From contig NC_088359.1 in the NCBI RefSeq assembly GCF_036884655.1, positions 18,941,001 to 19,005,000 of the forward strand: a stretch of 64,000 nt of DNA. Reading direction: 5' to 3'. The notes beneath the pieces were generated by a model, which made no database searches, had not been told where the DNA came from, and saw nothing but the letters and a program-made list of their open reading frames with translations. Source of the stretch: Musa acuminata AAA Group (Eukaryota > Streptophyta > Magnoliopsida > Zingiberales > Musaceae). Of this stretch, positions 47,030 through 57,713 are shown one piece after another (positions within the stretch are counted from its first letter, which is position 1; each line of letters starts with the position of its first letter). Made by a program: the position numbers and the translations under genes.

Positions 47030-48268
47030 TGGGTATAAGTGTTTTATCTTGAATGAAAAAGATAACTTAGGAAAATTTCATGCTAATTCCAATGAAGGAA
47101 TCTTTCTTGGTTATTCTTCAGTTTCTAAAGCTTTTCGTATCTTCAATAAAAGAACTTTAATTATTGAAGAATCCATTCATGTTGTTTTCAATGAGATTTC
47201 TGAAATCAGGAAAAACGATTTTGACGATGATGTTAATTTTGATTCCTTGAATTTAAATGAAATCCCGTCTCCAACTAGCAACTTGGATGTATCCACTTCC
47301 GAAACATCCTTACCCAAGGATTGGAAGTATGTAGATGCTCATCCTAAGGAGCTAATCTTAGGAGACAAATCAAAGGGGGTTCAAACACGTTCTTCTCTTA
47401 AAAATTTTGGTGCCAACGCCGCTTTTCTCTCCCAAATTGAACCCAAATGTGTTGACGAAACCATGAAAGATGATTCATGGATTATCGCAATGCAAGATGA
47501 ATTAAATCAATTTGAGAGAAATGAGGTGTGGAAGCTTGTTCCTAGGCCAACTGACCATTTAGTTATTGGTACTAAATGGGTTTTTAGAAAAAAGCAAGAT
47601 GAATATGGTATCGTGGTTAGAAACAAGGCTAGCTTAGTGGCCAAAGGCTTCAACCAAGAAAAATGTATCGATTACGAAGAAACCTTCGCTCCTATGGCTC
47701 GATTAGAAGCCATAAGGATGCTCTTTGCCTACGCTAGTAGTAATAATTTTAAGTTGTTTCAAATGGATGTTAAAAGCACTTTTCTTAATGGCTTTATTTC
47801 CGAAGAAGTCTATGTTGAACAACCACCTGGATTTAAAAATAATAGCCTCCCTAATCATGTGTTTAGATTAACTAAAGCTCTCTATGGTTTATAACAAGCT
47901 CCAAGGGCTTGGTATGAGAGACTTAGTTCTTTTCTTATTGAAAATAATTTCACAAAAGGCAAGGTTGATACTACATTGTTCATCAAGAATTTTGAAAATA
48001 ATTTCTCATTGTTCATATTTATGTTGATGATATTATCTTTGGTTCTACGAATGAATCTCTTTGTGAATCTTTTGCTAAAACTATGAGTCTTGAATTTGAA
48101 ATGAGTTTAATAGGAGAATTAACATTCTTCTTAGGCTTACAAATCAAACAACTAAGCAATGACATCTTTATTAGTCAAACTAAATATGCTATGCATTTGC
48201 TAAAAAGGTTTAATATGAATAGCTCAAAAGCTATGAACACTCCTATGAGCACCTCCACTAAGCTTGAA
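47030..48268 (+). pseudogene. pol: Sirevirus C pol, late integrase and RT, first part
   Basis: Enters the copia polyprotein at the [14 protein letters not shown] block at the end of integrase, so the protease and integrase core are missing. RT follows with [21 protein letters not shown] and [18 protein letters not shown] at 47892-47894 and a missing base near 48008 break the frame close to the YVDD site. The last copia part (48083-48268) reads to MSTSTKLE, where viral DNA begins. It continues at 61848. Confidence 0.88.
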
Positions 48269-50710
48269 GAAGAGGAAGGCGAGGAAGCCCTCGTCCTTCT
48301 AGAAGAAGAAACCCAAAAAATTCTGTCAATGGAGACAAAGGAAACAGGAGGAGCAAGGAAAGCCAAGAACATGCTCTTCAATTTAAAGGTACAAATGGAA
48401 ATTCTCAATATTCCCGTTTTTGAAGTAAATGCTTTACTAGACACAGGCGCAACCACCTGCTGCATAGATGAAAGGGCTGTGCCAAAAGCTACACTGGAAG
48501 AAAATCCTTATATAGTACACTTCAGTGGAATTACCTCCAAAACAACTGCAAACAAAAAATTAAAGGGAGGAAAAATGACTATTGGGAATAATACTTTCAG
48601 GATCCCCTACACTTATGCTTTCACAATGAAGCTTGGGGATGACATCCAGATGATAATTGGATGTAATTTTATAAGGGCAATGCAAGGAGGAGTCAGGATT
48701 GAAGGTAACACTGTTACATTCTACAAAAATCTAACTACTATCAATACCTTGCCCTATATCTCAACAGCTGCAGCAATAGAAGAATTAGATTTGGAGGAAG
48801 AAGATTATATCCAAATCCAAGAAGCGGTACTATATTCAGCAGAAACTCAACAAGATGATAGGGATATAAAGAAAAGATTCGGGAGTCTGCTGGATCCACT
48901 AAAAGCCCAAGGCTACATTGGAGAAGATCCACTTAAACATTGGAAAAAGAATAAAATTACATGCAAATTGGAAATCAAAAATCCAGACTTTGTGGTAGAA
49001 GACAAGCCCCTGAGACATCTGACACCACAAGCAAAAGAGGCCTTCTCTATGCATATAAAAGCATTACTGGACATAAAAGTAATCAGGCCAAGCAAAAGCA
49101 AGCACAGAACCACTGCTATAATTGTTAACTCAGGAACTACTATTGATCCCATAACGGGGATAGAGAAAAAGGGAAAGGAAAAGATGGTATTCAATTACAA
49201 AAGGCTAAATGACATTACGGAGAAGGATCAATACAGCCTACCAGGCATCAACACCATCCTCAAAAAGGTCAGCAATAGTAAAATTTATTCAAAATTTGAC
49301 CTAAAATCAGGGTTTCATCAGGTCGCCATGCACCCTGATTCCATTGAATGGACCGCTTTCTGGGTCCCTGATGGATTATATGAATGGCTGGTGATGCCAT
49401 TTGGTCTCAAAAATGCCCCCGCAATATTCCAAAGAAAAATGGACAATTGCTTCAAAGGTACGGAACAATTTATTGCAGTATATATTGATGATATTCTCAT
49501 TTTCTCAGAAAATGAAAGGGATCATAAACAGCACCTGGCTAAGATGCTAAAGATATGCCAGGAAAACGGCTTAATTTTAAGTCCAACAAAGATGAAAATT
49601 GCCGTGAAAGAGATTGAATTTCTTGGAGCAATTCTGGGGAACTCCAAGATCAAGTTGCAACCCCATATTATCAAGAGGATAACAGAATATCAAGAAGAAG
49701 ATCTTACCACCAAAAGGGGCCTCAGATCGTGGTTAGGACTTCTAAATTATGCAAGAAGTTACATTCCTAATTTGGGCAGACTCTTAGGCCCACTATATTC
49801 AAAAACAAGCCCAACTGGGAAAAAAAGGTTGAATGAGCAAAACTGGAAACTGATCAAAGAAATCAAAAGACTAGTACAGAATCTCCCAGACTTGGAAGTA
49901 CCTCCAGAAGATTGCTTCATAATACTGGAAACTGATGGATGCATGGAGGGGTGGGGAGGTATTTGCAAATGGAAAAAACAAAAACATGACCCAAAAGGCA
50001 CTGAAAAAATATGCGCCTACGCTAGTGGAAAGTTCAACCCAATCAAATCCACCATAGACGCTGAAATGCATGCAGTCATGAAAACCCTGGAAGCATTAAA
50101 AATATATTTCCTGGACAAAAGGAAAATAATCATCAGGACAGACTGCCAGGCAATTATAAGCTTCTTCGACAAATCTACCCAGAATAAACCATCCAGGGTC
50201 AGATGGATGGCCTTCGTAGATTATATCACGGGAAGCGGCGTTGATGTCAAGTTCGAACACATTGAAGGCACAAGTAATGTTCTAGCCGACTCTTTATCCC
50301 GATTAATAAATATTCTGATTGCAGGATGGCCGAGCGAAGCATTACTACTACTCACAGAGGCCACCCAGGAAGTACAAGCCAAACCAGACCCCAGAGCAGC
50401 ATTGCACCTGAATCAGTTAATGAATCAGGTGATCTCCTCAGACAATACCAACAGGAGCTGGATAAGCTCAGAGCCAGAACACGACAAGGAATACCAATTG
50501 ATGAACAAAGATTGTTTGAAAGAAGGCTTGGAGCAATCCAGAAGGAAGCCGCCCGACAAGCATGTGAGGCGCTTCAACAATTCAAAGACATCCACTCAAT
50601 CAAAACGGAAGAATACCAAAGAAGGAGTGGAGGAAAGGATAACTGGTACAAGGACTGGCTGCCAGTTGTCCTCAAACAGCAACAGCAATTGGAGACGTCC
50701 CTATCCCTAG
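48083..50710 (+). pseudogene. Chimeric ORF: copia RT end joined in frame to badnavirus ORF3
   Basis: 875 codons. About the first 62 come from copia RT (GELTFFLGLQIKQLSND...), and the rest from badnavirus ORF3: aspartic protease with LDTGATTCC (residues about 118-126), RT with YIDDILIFS (about 467), RNase H starting near ETDGCMEGWGG, and a basic tail overlapping ORF4. The in-frame join is an accident of the integration. The viral part lacks the movement and coat regions. Compared with V2 and V3 there are few changes, so the viral domains look well preserved. It ends TAG at 50708-50710. Confidence 0.9.
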
Positions 50711-50751
50711 CAAAAGACGTCTCACAAAGGACAACCAGCTTCAGCCTCTAG
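50326..50751 (+). CDS. Badnavirus ORF4 overlapping the end of ORF3 (copy V1)
   Basis: 141 codons in a different frame from ORF3, overlapping its last 128 codons and running 41 bases past it. The ATG has a good context (A at -3, G at +4). Predicted features: a Ser/Thr-rich N-terminus, a long charged helix (QYQQELDKLRARTRQG...) likely to form a coiled coil, and a Gln-rich segment. It has no catalytic motif. Small ORFs overlapping the 3' end of ORF3 are known in several badnaviruses; function is not settled and I cannot assign one here. The same ORF is open in V2 and V3, with one Lys/Arg change relative to V1. Confidence 0.72.
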   Translation: MAERSITTTHRGHPGSTSQTRPQSSIAPESVNESGDLLRQYQQELDKLRARTRQGIPIDEQRLFERRLGAIQKEAARQACEALQQFKDIHSIKTEEYQRRSGGKDNWYKDWLPVVLKQQQQLETSLSLAKDVSQRTTSFSL

Positions 50752-50840
50752 GGAATGGCGAACCCCTACAATCAGCTGAAGGAATCTACTTTCTCTTCGC
50801 CGCCAAGTAAAGACAAGTAAAGCCTCCGGGAACCACTTGT

Positions 50841-51030
50841 AGTGTCCACCAGCTGGCAACAGCTGGATGTATTTACTTTCCTTAGTGTCTAAGTAAGAAA
50901 GAGCTGAGCCTCGGGGAGCCGCTCGCAGTGTCTACCAGCTGGCAACAGCTGGATGTACTTACTTTTCTTAGTAACTAAGTAAGAACGAGCTGAGCCTCGG
51001 GGAGCCGCTCAAAAGCTGGCAACAGCTGGA
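50841..51030 (+). repeat. 86-bp direct repeats in the viral intergenic region (V1)
   Basis: AGTGTCCACCAGCTGG at 50841 and AGTGTCTACCAGCTGG at 50927 begin two 86-bp units; a third partial unit starts near 51011. Each contains CAGCTGGCAACAGCTGG and GAGCTGAGCCTCGGGGAG. They lie just upstream of the TATA box, so they may be enhancer-like. The mirror copy is at about 51640-51830 in V2. Confidence 0.85.
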
Positions 51031-51102
51031 CGAAGGAATATAAAAAGGAACGGATATAAGTGCGATGGGGCCAAATGAGCACCCGGCTCTATCCTTTCTT
51101 TC

Positions 51103-51110
51103 TATATAAA
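51103..51110 (+). promoter_or_regulatory. Badnavirus promoter TATA box (V1)
   Basis: TATATAAA in TCTATATAAACCCTC, about 180 bp before the primer site, the usual location for the pregenomic RNA promoter. In V1 transcription from here would run straight into the inverted copy V2. Confidence 0.78.
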
Positions 51111-51296
51111 CCCTCGCTCAGACTCTTGCAGGGCATCGGTCGAAAAACACCAGAGTCCTACTTGAGTAACACATTTTCCTTTCGGTGTCCAAACTTCTGT
51201 AAGCATTTTAAGCTTTCTGTCAGTTCTTTGTGCTTATCATTTCTTACGAAGTTCTTGGATTTCTTTCCCGCTTCCGTGACTTTTCTGGTATCAGAG

Positions 51297-51358
51297 AAAG
51301 AAGATGACTACCTGAAGAAGCAGAAAGGTCACGGAAGCGGGAAATAGTAAACCACTAG
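51297..51358. other. Spacer at the centre of the inverted repeat, viral filler DNA
   Basis: 62 bp between the two arms. It includes AAGAAGATGACTACC, a 15-base match to the ORF3 start region (around 57330), and an inverted AGAAAGGTCACGGAAGCGGG piece from beside the primer site. Such scrambled filler is typical of non-homologous end joining. Confidence 0.75.
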
Positions 51359-51369
51359 CTCTGATACCA
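51352..51369 (-). promoter_or_regulatory. Viral tRNA-Met primer site at the low end of V2
   Basis: The minus strand reads TGGTATCAGAGCTAGTGG. A second identical site lies at 58338-58355, so one full circular genome length (6986 bp) separates them. Confidence 0.85.
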
Positions 51370-51544
51370 GAAAGGTCACGGAAGCGGGAAAGAAATCCAA
51401 GAACTTCGTAAGAAATGATAAGCACAAAGAACTGACAGAAAGCTTAAAATGCTTACAGAAGTTTGGACACCGAAAGGAAAATGTGTTACTCAAGTAGGAC
51501 TCTGGTGTTTTTCGACCGATGCCCTGCAAGAGTCTGAGCGAGGG

Positions 51545-51552
51545 TTTATATA
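51545..51552 (-). promoter_or_regulatory. Badnavirus promoter TATA box (V2)
   Basis: TATATAAA on the minus strand, mirror image of 51103-51110. It points back towards V1, so the two promoters face each other across the spacer. Confidence 0.75.
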
Positions 51553-51639
51553 GAAAGAAAGGATAGAGCCGGGTGCTCATTGGGCCCCATCGCACTTATA
51601 TCCGTTCCTTTTTATATTCCTTCGTCCAGCTGTTGCCAG

Positions 51640-51830
51640 CTTTTGAGCGGCTCCCCGAGGCTCAGCTCGTTCTTACTTAGTTACTAAGAAAAGTAAGTAC
51701 ATCCAGCTGTTGCCAACTGGTAGACACTGCGAGCGGCTCCCCGAGGCTCAGCTCTTTCTTACTTAGACACTAAGGAAAGTAAATACATCCAGCTGTTGCC
51801 AGCTGGTGGACACTACAAGTGGTTCCCGGA
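51640..51830 (-). repeat. 86-bp direct repeats in the viral intergenic region (V2)
   Basis: Mirror copy of the V1 array at 50841-51030, with a few substitutions (for example CCAACTGG for CCAGCTGG near 51712). Confidence 0.82.
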
Positions 51831-51903
51831 GGCTTTACTTGTCTTTACTTGGCGGCGAAGAGAAAGTAGATTCCTTCAGCTGATTGTAGGGGTTCGCCAT
51901 TCC

Positions 51904-52329
51904 CTAGAGGCTGAAGCTGGTTGTCCTTTGTGAGACGTCTTTTGCTAGGGATAGGGACGTCTCCAATTGCTGTTGCTGTTTGAGGACAACTGGCAGCCAG
52001 TCCTTGTACCAGTTATCCTTTCCTCCACTCCTTCTTTGGTATTCTTCCGTTTTGATTGAGTGGATGTCTCTGAATTGTTGAAGCGCCTCACATGCTTGTC
52101 GGGCGGCTTCCTTCTGGATTGCTCCAAGCCTTCTTTCAAACAATCTTTGTTCATCAATTGGTATTCCTTGTCGTGTTCTGGCTCTGAGCTTATCCAGCTC
52201 CTGTTGGTATTGTCTGAGGAGATCACCTGATTCATTAACTGATTCAGGTGCAATGCTGCTCTGGGGTCTGGTTTGGCTTGTACTTCCTGGGTGGCCTCTG
52301 TGAGTAGTAGTAATGCTTCGCTCGGCCAT
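51904..52329 (-). CDS. Badnavirus ORF4 (copy V2)
   Basis: 141 codons, open from ATG 52329 to TAG 51904, overlapping the ORF3 tail in another frame. It encodes the same predicted protein as V3 and differs from V1 by one residue. Start context, coiled-coil-like helix and Gln-rich end are as in V1. Confidence 0.72.
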   Translation of the reverse strand: MAERSITTTHRGHPGSTSQTRPQSSIAPESVNESGDLLRQYQQELDKLRARTRQGIPIDEQRLFERRLGAIQKEAARQACEALQQFRDIHSIKTEEYQRRSGGKDNWYKDWLPVVLKQQQQLETSLSLAKDVSQRTTSFSL

Positions 52330-55300
52330 CCTGCAATCAGAATATTTATTAATCGGGATAAAGAGTCGGCTAGAACATTACTTGTGCCTTCAATGTGTTC
52401 GAACTTGACATCAACGCCGCTTCCTGTGATATAATCTACGAAGGCCATCCATCTGACCTTGGATGGTTTATTCTGGGTAGATTTGTCGAAGAAGCTTATA
52501 ATTGCCTGGCAGTCTGTCCTGATGATTATTTCCCTTTTGTCCAGGAAATATATTTTTAATGCTTCCAGGGTTTTCATGACTGCATGCATTTTAGCGTCTA
52601 TGGTAGATTTGATTGGGTTGAACTTTCCACTAGCGTAGGCGCATATTTTTTCAGTGCCTTTTGGGTCATGTTTTTGTTTTTTCCATTTGCAAATACCTCC
52701 CCACCCCTCCATGCATCCATCAGTTTCCAGTATTATGAAGCAATCTTCTGGAGGTACTTCCAGGTCTGGGAGATTCTGTACTAGTCTTTTGATTTCTTTG
52801 ATCAGTTTCCAGTCTTGCTCATTCAACATTTTTTCCCCAGTTGGGCTTGTTTTTGAATATAGTGGGCCTAAGAGTCTGCCCAAATTAGGAATGTAACTTC
52901 TTGCATAATTTAGAAGTCCTAACCATGATCTGAGGCCCCTTTTGGTGGTAAGATCTTCTTCTTGATATTCTGTTATCCTCTTGATAATATGGGGTTGCAA
53001 CTTGATCTTGGAGTTCCCCAGAATTGCTCCAAGAAATTCAATCTCTTTCACGGCAATTTTCATCTTTGTTGGACTTAAAATTAAGCCGTTTTCCTGGCAT
53101 ATCTTTAGCATCTTAGCCAGGTGCTGTTTATGATCCCTTTCATTTTCTGAGAAAATGAGAATATCATCAATATATACTGCAATAAATTGTTCCGTACCTT
53201 TGAAGCAATTGTCCATTTTTCTTTGGAATATTGCGGGGGCATTTTTGAGACCAAATGGCATCACCAGCCATTCATATAATCCATCAGGGACCCAGAAAGT
53301 GGTCCATTCAATGGAATCAGGGTGCATGGCGACTTGATGAAACCCTGATTTTAGGTCAAATTTTGAATAAATTTTACTATTGCTGACCTTTTTGAGGATG
53401 GTGTTGATGCCTGGTAGGCTGTATTGATCCTTCTCCGTAATGTCATTTAGCCTTTTGTAATTGAAGACCATCCTTTCCTTTCCCTTTTTCTCTATCCCCA
53501 TTATGGGATCAATAGTAGTTCCTGAGTTGACAATTATAGCAGTGGTTCTGTGCTTGCTTTTGCTTGGCCTGATTACTTTTATGTCCAGTAATGCTTTTAT
53601 ATGCTTAGAGAAGGCCTCTTTTGCTTGTGGTGTCAGATGTCTCAGGGGCTTGTCTTCTACCACAAAGTCTGGATTTTTTATTTCCAATTTGCATGTAATT
53701 TTATTCTTTTTCCAATGTTTAAGTGGATCTTCTCCAATGTAGCCTTGGGCTTTTAGTGGATCCAGCAGACTCCCGAATCTTTTCTTTATATCCCTATCAT
53801 CTTGTTGAGTTTCTGCTGAATATAGTACCGCTTCTTGGATTTGGATATAATTCCTCCAAATCTAATTCTTCTATTGCTGCAGCTGTTGAGATATAGGGCA
53901 AGGTATTGATAGTAGTTAGATTTTTGTAGAATGTAACAGTGTTACCTTCAATCCTGACTCCTCCTTGCATTGCCCTTATAAAATTACATCCAATTATCAT
54001 CTGGATGTCATCCCCAAGCTTCATTGTGAAAGCATAAGTGTAGGGGATCCTGAAAGTATTATTCCCAATAGTCATTTTTCCTCCCTTTAATTTTTTGTTT
54101 GCAGTTGTTTTGGAGGTAATTCCACTGAAGTGTACTATATAAGGATTTTCTTCCAGTGTAGCTTTTGGCACAGCCCTTTCGTCTATGCAGCAGGTGGTTG
54201 CGCCTGTGTCTAGTATAGCATTTACTTCAAAAACGGGAATATTGAGAATTTCCATTTGTAGCTTTAAATTGAAGAGCATGTTCTTGGCTTTCCTTGCTCC
54301 TCCTGTTTCCTTTGTCTCCATTGACAGAATTTTTTGGGTTTCTTCTTCTAGAAGGACGAGGGCTTCCTCGCCTTCCTCTTCTTCTTCGCTTTCCTCCACT
54401 ATTCTTTTCCCCAATCTTTGTATTTCCCTTAGGAGTTCAGCCTTTTCCAGTCGCAGTTGGTCTACTTCTAGTACTTCTTCCTTTAATTTTTCGTAATTTA
54501 CCTTTAATTCTGTTACCTCGTTCTGGAGGCGGAGGTTTTCTTGAGCCACGGCTATAGATTGAGCATGCATCTCCTCTAGCTCCTTGGCCTTTTATTGTTC
54601 AGATTCCACAGCCCTTTTAAGCTTTCTTATTTCTGCTTCACAGTGATTGATAAAATCTTGCTGTTGTTGAAGTAAGTTTCTAGGCTCGTACCTTGGTGGT
54701 TCCTCCATCATAACAAGGGTCCTTTTGTCAAAATAATATACGCTGCACATCCCACATGAAGTAATTTTGCATAATGGACAGTGTCTTCTGTGTCTTCTTT
54801 GGGAGATCTTTTTGCAACATTTGCATTTTTCTAGTTCCGGTGGGAGCTCAGTATTTATTTCCCATATATGTCTGCATTCTGCCTGAGCTTGTGAGACCCG
54901 GATCTTAGCACGATAGCCTGTCTCAGGGCCTATCCACCAAGTCCTGTTATCTTCAATTAAGGCAAATATTTTATGAGTAAAGGAGTGAATACCATGCTGC
55001 AGGTCTTCAATGTCTTCTCCTTCAGAGATTGAGTAGATCGCATCACTTTGATTTTCTCCTTCCTGTACTGATAATATCTCATAATCTTCTGGGATATCCA
55101 GTTGCTCAAACATTGCAACTCTCTTGATATTTTTTTTATCATTAGGACATTCTCTTGCAAAATGTACTTCCTCTCCACAAAGATAGCACTTACATTTCTT
55201 ATTTCTGATTAAGTGCTTCCTTTTTTCAATCCTGGCATGAGATGAGTGGGGTTTTCCTTTGTAAGTAGTTGATCTTCTTACCCCGAATTTTCTCTCAGGC

Positions 55301-57330
55301 TTGTTGTAGTATCCTGGAATAGGGATTTCGCTGCAGAAAGATAAGTCCTTTAGCGCTCTTCTGAAGGCAGCATCTTTGCATTCTGCTTCCAGGTATTTAT
55401 AGGAGAAAAGAATTCTTGGGATTACTCCTATGGTGTTTCCTCTGTACTTTGCTTCAAAAGCTTCTTTGATCCTTTTTCCCAATTCTCCTGGCATCTTGGA
55501 CCATAATTTTTCAGATAATTCTGGTCCTAGAAATAGCCTTCCTGTTTTTGATGCTAATTTCATATAATCATTTAAAAATTGAATAATATTTTTGAGATTA
55601 GTACAGGATAACCTTTCAAGGTCTCTGTAGGCTTCTTCTTGTGCCGTGGTGGATCCTTGGAATGGGTCTTCCAATATGAATATTGTCCTTAACTGTGAGA
55701 GGATGTTTTGTGTTCCTCCCGTCCCATCCGCATTTGCCATCAGTAGTTGGTATTCTTCTGGGTAGGCCATTCTCCATTGGATCCATGCTAATTTTTCTGC
55801 TTCCCCGAGCAGGTTTTCGATGAACTCCATTTTTACTAAGGGGTCAGTAAATCCTTGTAAAGATACCAAGTTTTTCGTTACTGATTCCCACCTCATGAAG
55901 ACTTCGTCAAACATCCCTAATTGGGATGGGATTATGAACATAGCTCCTTGCTGCTGGAAGGCCGAGGGGAGGTTCCAGGCTTCTGAAAAGTTCTTTGCCT
56001 TGAACCTAGGTTGTCTTGAGTATCCCTCATACCCCGGCCTTTGGCTCGTAGACTCTATATTCACAGCAGGGGGGTAATTTACTGGCCCCATAGTTGAGTC
56101 TGTTGGTGGCCTGTAATTTGAAACAGCAGATGATGAGTATACCTGTTGGGATAATCGCGCAAGTTGCGGATACTCCATTATCAGTTCTTCTTCTAGTCCT
56201 GCTGCAATTAATTCCTTCTGATGCTTCTGGGGGTATGGCAGCTTCACATCTTCTTCTGTACTATGAATATCCCGGAAATAAAAATTGAGGTTTTTTTGTA
56301 ATTCTTCGGCCTCATTTTCACTGTCTTCTAATTGGACATTGACAGCTATTGTGTGGCTCCGTATTTCCTCCTCGTCGCTGAACGTTTCATCATCAGCGTT
56401 GTTGTACTGGATCCTGCTGGATGTTGATGCAGCTTTGTAATTTTCAAAGCTGATCGAGATTCTCCCATCGATCAGGTTCCGACTTCTGAGCTCAGCAGGT
56501 TGCATGGGGATCGAGACCTGCGTAGGCCTGATCATCCAGTCTCTTCCTCGAATTTCTGTTGTAGAGTACCTCCTGCCTGGCAAAGCCCTTACGCCATGGC
56601 TTGTTAGGTAGTCCACCACCCCTGAAATTTCATACGCAAAGGCGACATTCGGGGTATTTGAAAGTCGCCCTACCAATCCCCTGGTGATTAATAAATTGGC
56701 CTCTCCATTCTGCCATGTATCATAACCACGGGTTAGTATGGAAAGTTGTATGTTACGGTAGAAATCTCCTACCGTCATCATGGTGTCTGGTACCACGTAG
56801 ACCAATTGACTCCCTCTAGTCAGGTCTACCTCCATAGTTGCAATGATGGACCTGTCGTCAGCCCATCTGTTGTCGCGGAACACCAATAGTGCTAGTGTTC
56901 CTTCTTCTTGTCGGTTGAGTGTCTGAATCCTTGTTTGAAGGATCCCGAGATGAATGTATCTCATTCCACTTCGGATCAGTTGGTCAAAACTTTGTTCTTG
57001 CATAAAAGCCCTGTCTTCCTGGTTATTTGTGACCAACATGGCTTCTTCAGACCGGTGTGTGTAGACCCTATGATGTACATCATCTCTTCTTGAATGATAT
57101 AGCACCTCAGCAGGTGCTATTACAGCCCTTTCCCTCATAGATAATTGTAGTTGTGCTTGAGGGTCTATCTGTTGTTCCAGAATTTGTATATTTGAGTCCG
57201 TATTTCTGGAGATAAGCTGCCCTAGTCGCCTTCTGGCGTTGAATATTCTCCTCTGGTTCCTCCTGTAATTCCTGATTTGGTCTTCTACGAGAGGAGTTGA
57301 TGTAGATACCTCTTGAGTTCTGGTAGTCAT
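51945..57330 (-). pseudogene. Badnavirus ORF3 polyprotein (V2), interrupted
   Basis: The polyprotein of movement protein, coat protein, aspartic protease, RT and RNase H. From ATG 57330: movement-protein region roughly residues 95-310, coat region roughly 470-700, zinc knuckle CYLCGEEVHFAREC near residues 714-727, a second Cys/His cluster near 830-865, then a coiled-coil stretch, protease (DTGATTCC near 54210), RT (YIDDILIF near 53165) and RNase H. Breaks: a CAA-to-TAA change at 54594-54592, and a 5-base deletion near 53850 that shifts the frame and causes a stop at 53797. After the deletion the frame is open again to 51945. V1 and V3 lack both of these changes where they overlap. Confidence 0.93.
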
Positions 57331-57713
57331 CTTCTTGCTTCTCGGAAGATTTTTATAGGGTCTTTGAAAACCAGAATTTTTCCTTTTGCTTCTTTAGGTC
57401 TTTCCGAAGGACCTAAGTTGAGATTTGCTAGTTTGGAGATGAGTTCGTCCGGTACTATTTGGGATTGTATAGTTTTTTATTGTTGTAACTCCCGTATTGT
57501 CTGTAGTTCCGTTCGTATTCCTTTTATGTCCTCAGCTATTTGTATTAAAAGCTGTATTTGCACGTTGTGCTGTTTAATTACCGCTGTCTGGTGGCTGAGA
57601 GTTCCTGGATAATCACTGGTTTTAAGAAAACCAAGTGATGGAGGATCAATAGATTCAGTGGCCTTAAGAGCTTCTTTGTAGGATTCGGTATTCCTTGAGG
57701 ATATGTAGCTCAT
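57327..57713 (-). pseudogene. Badnavirus ORF2, interrupted
   Basis: Virion-associated DNA-binding type protein in the family. It starts in an ATGA overlap (57713-57710) and, by frame, would end in the ATGA overlap with ORF3 (57330-57327), 128 codons in total, the normal badnavirus size. A TAA at 57479-57477 stops it after 78 residues (end ELQQ). The visible part has a helix with VQIQLLIQIAEDIKG, a likely coiled coil. Confidence 0.88.

Larger units (their letters stand above)
48269..51296 (+). mobile_element. Badnavirus copy V1 (partial, plus)
   Basis: Covers ORF3 from just before the protease to its end, ORF4, and the intergenic region with promoter up to the primer-site stub CTGGTATCAGAG (51285-51296). 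The left edge shares GAA with the copia flank (48266-48268). It is the left arm of the inverted repeat with V2. Confidence 0.92.

Noticed and set aside
51060..51347. 95-codon ORF across the viral promoter and leader in V1, and its mirror at 51329-51595
   Set aside because: It spans the TATA box, the primer-site stub and the filler junction. It exists only because of the palindrome and has no family resemblance.
52584..53742. Plus-strand ORFs over V2 (and minus-strand ORFs over V1 and V3)
   Set aside because: They are antisense shadows of viral ORF3. The same shadows appear in each copy and have no start context or motifs of their own.
54294..54557. 87-codon Leu/Pro/Phe-rich ORF, membrane-like
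   Set aside because: It is antisense to the Glu-rich coiled-coil part of ORF3. The hydrophobic look comes from the complement of GAA/GAG codons.
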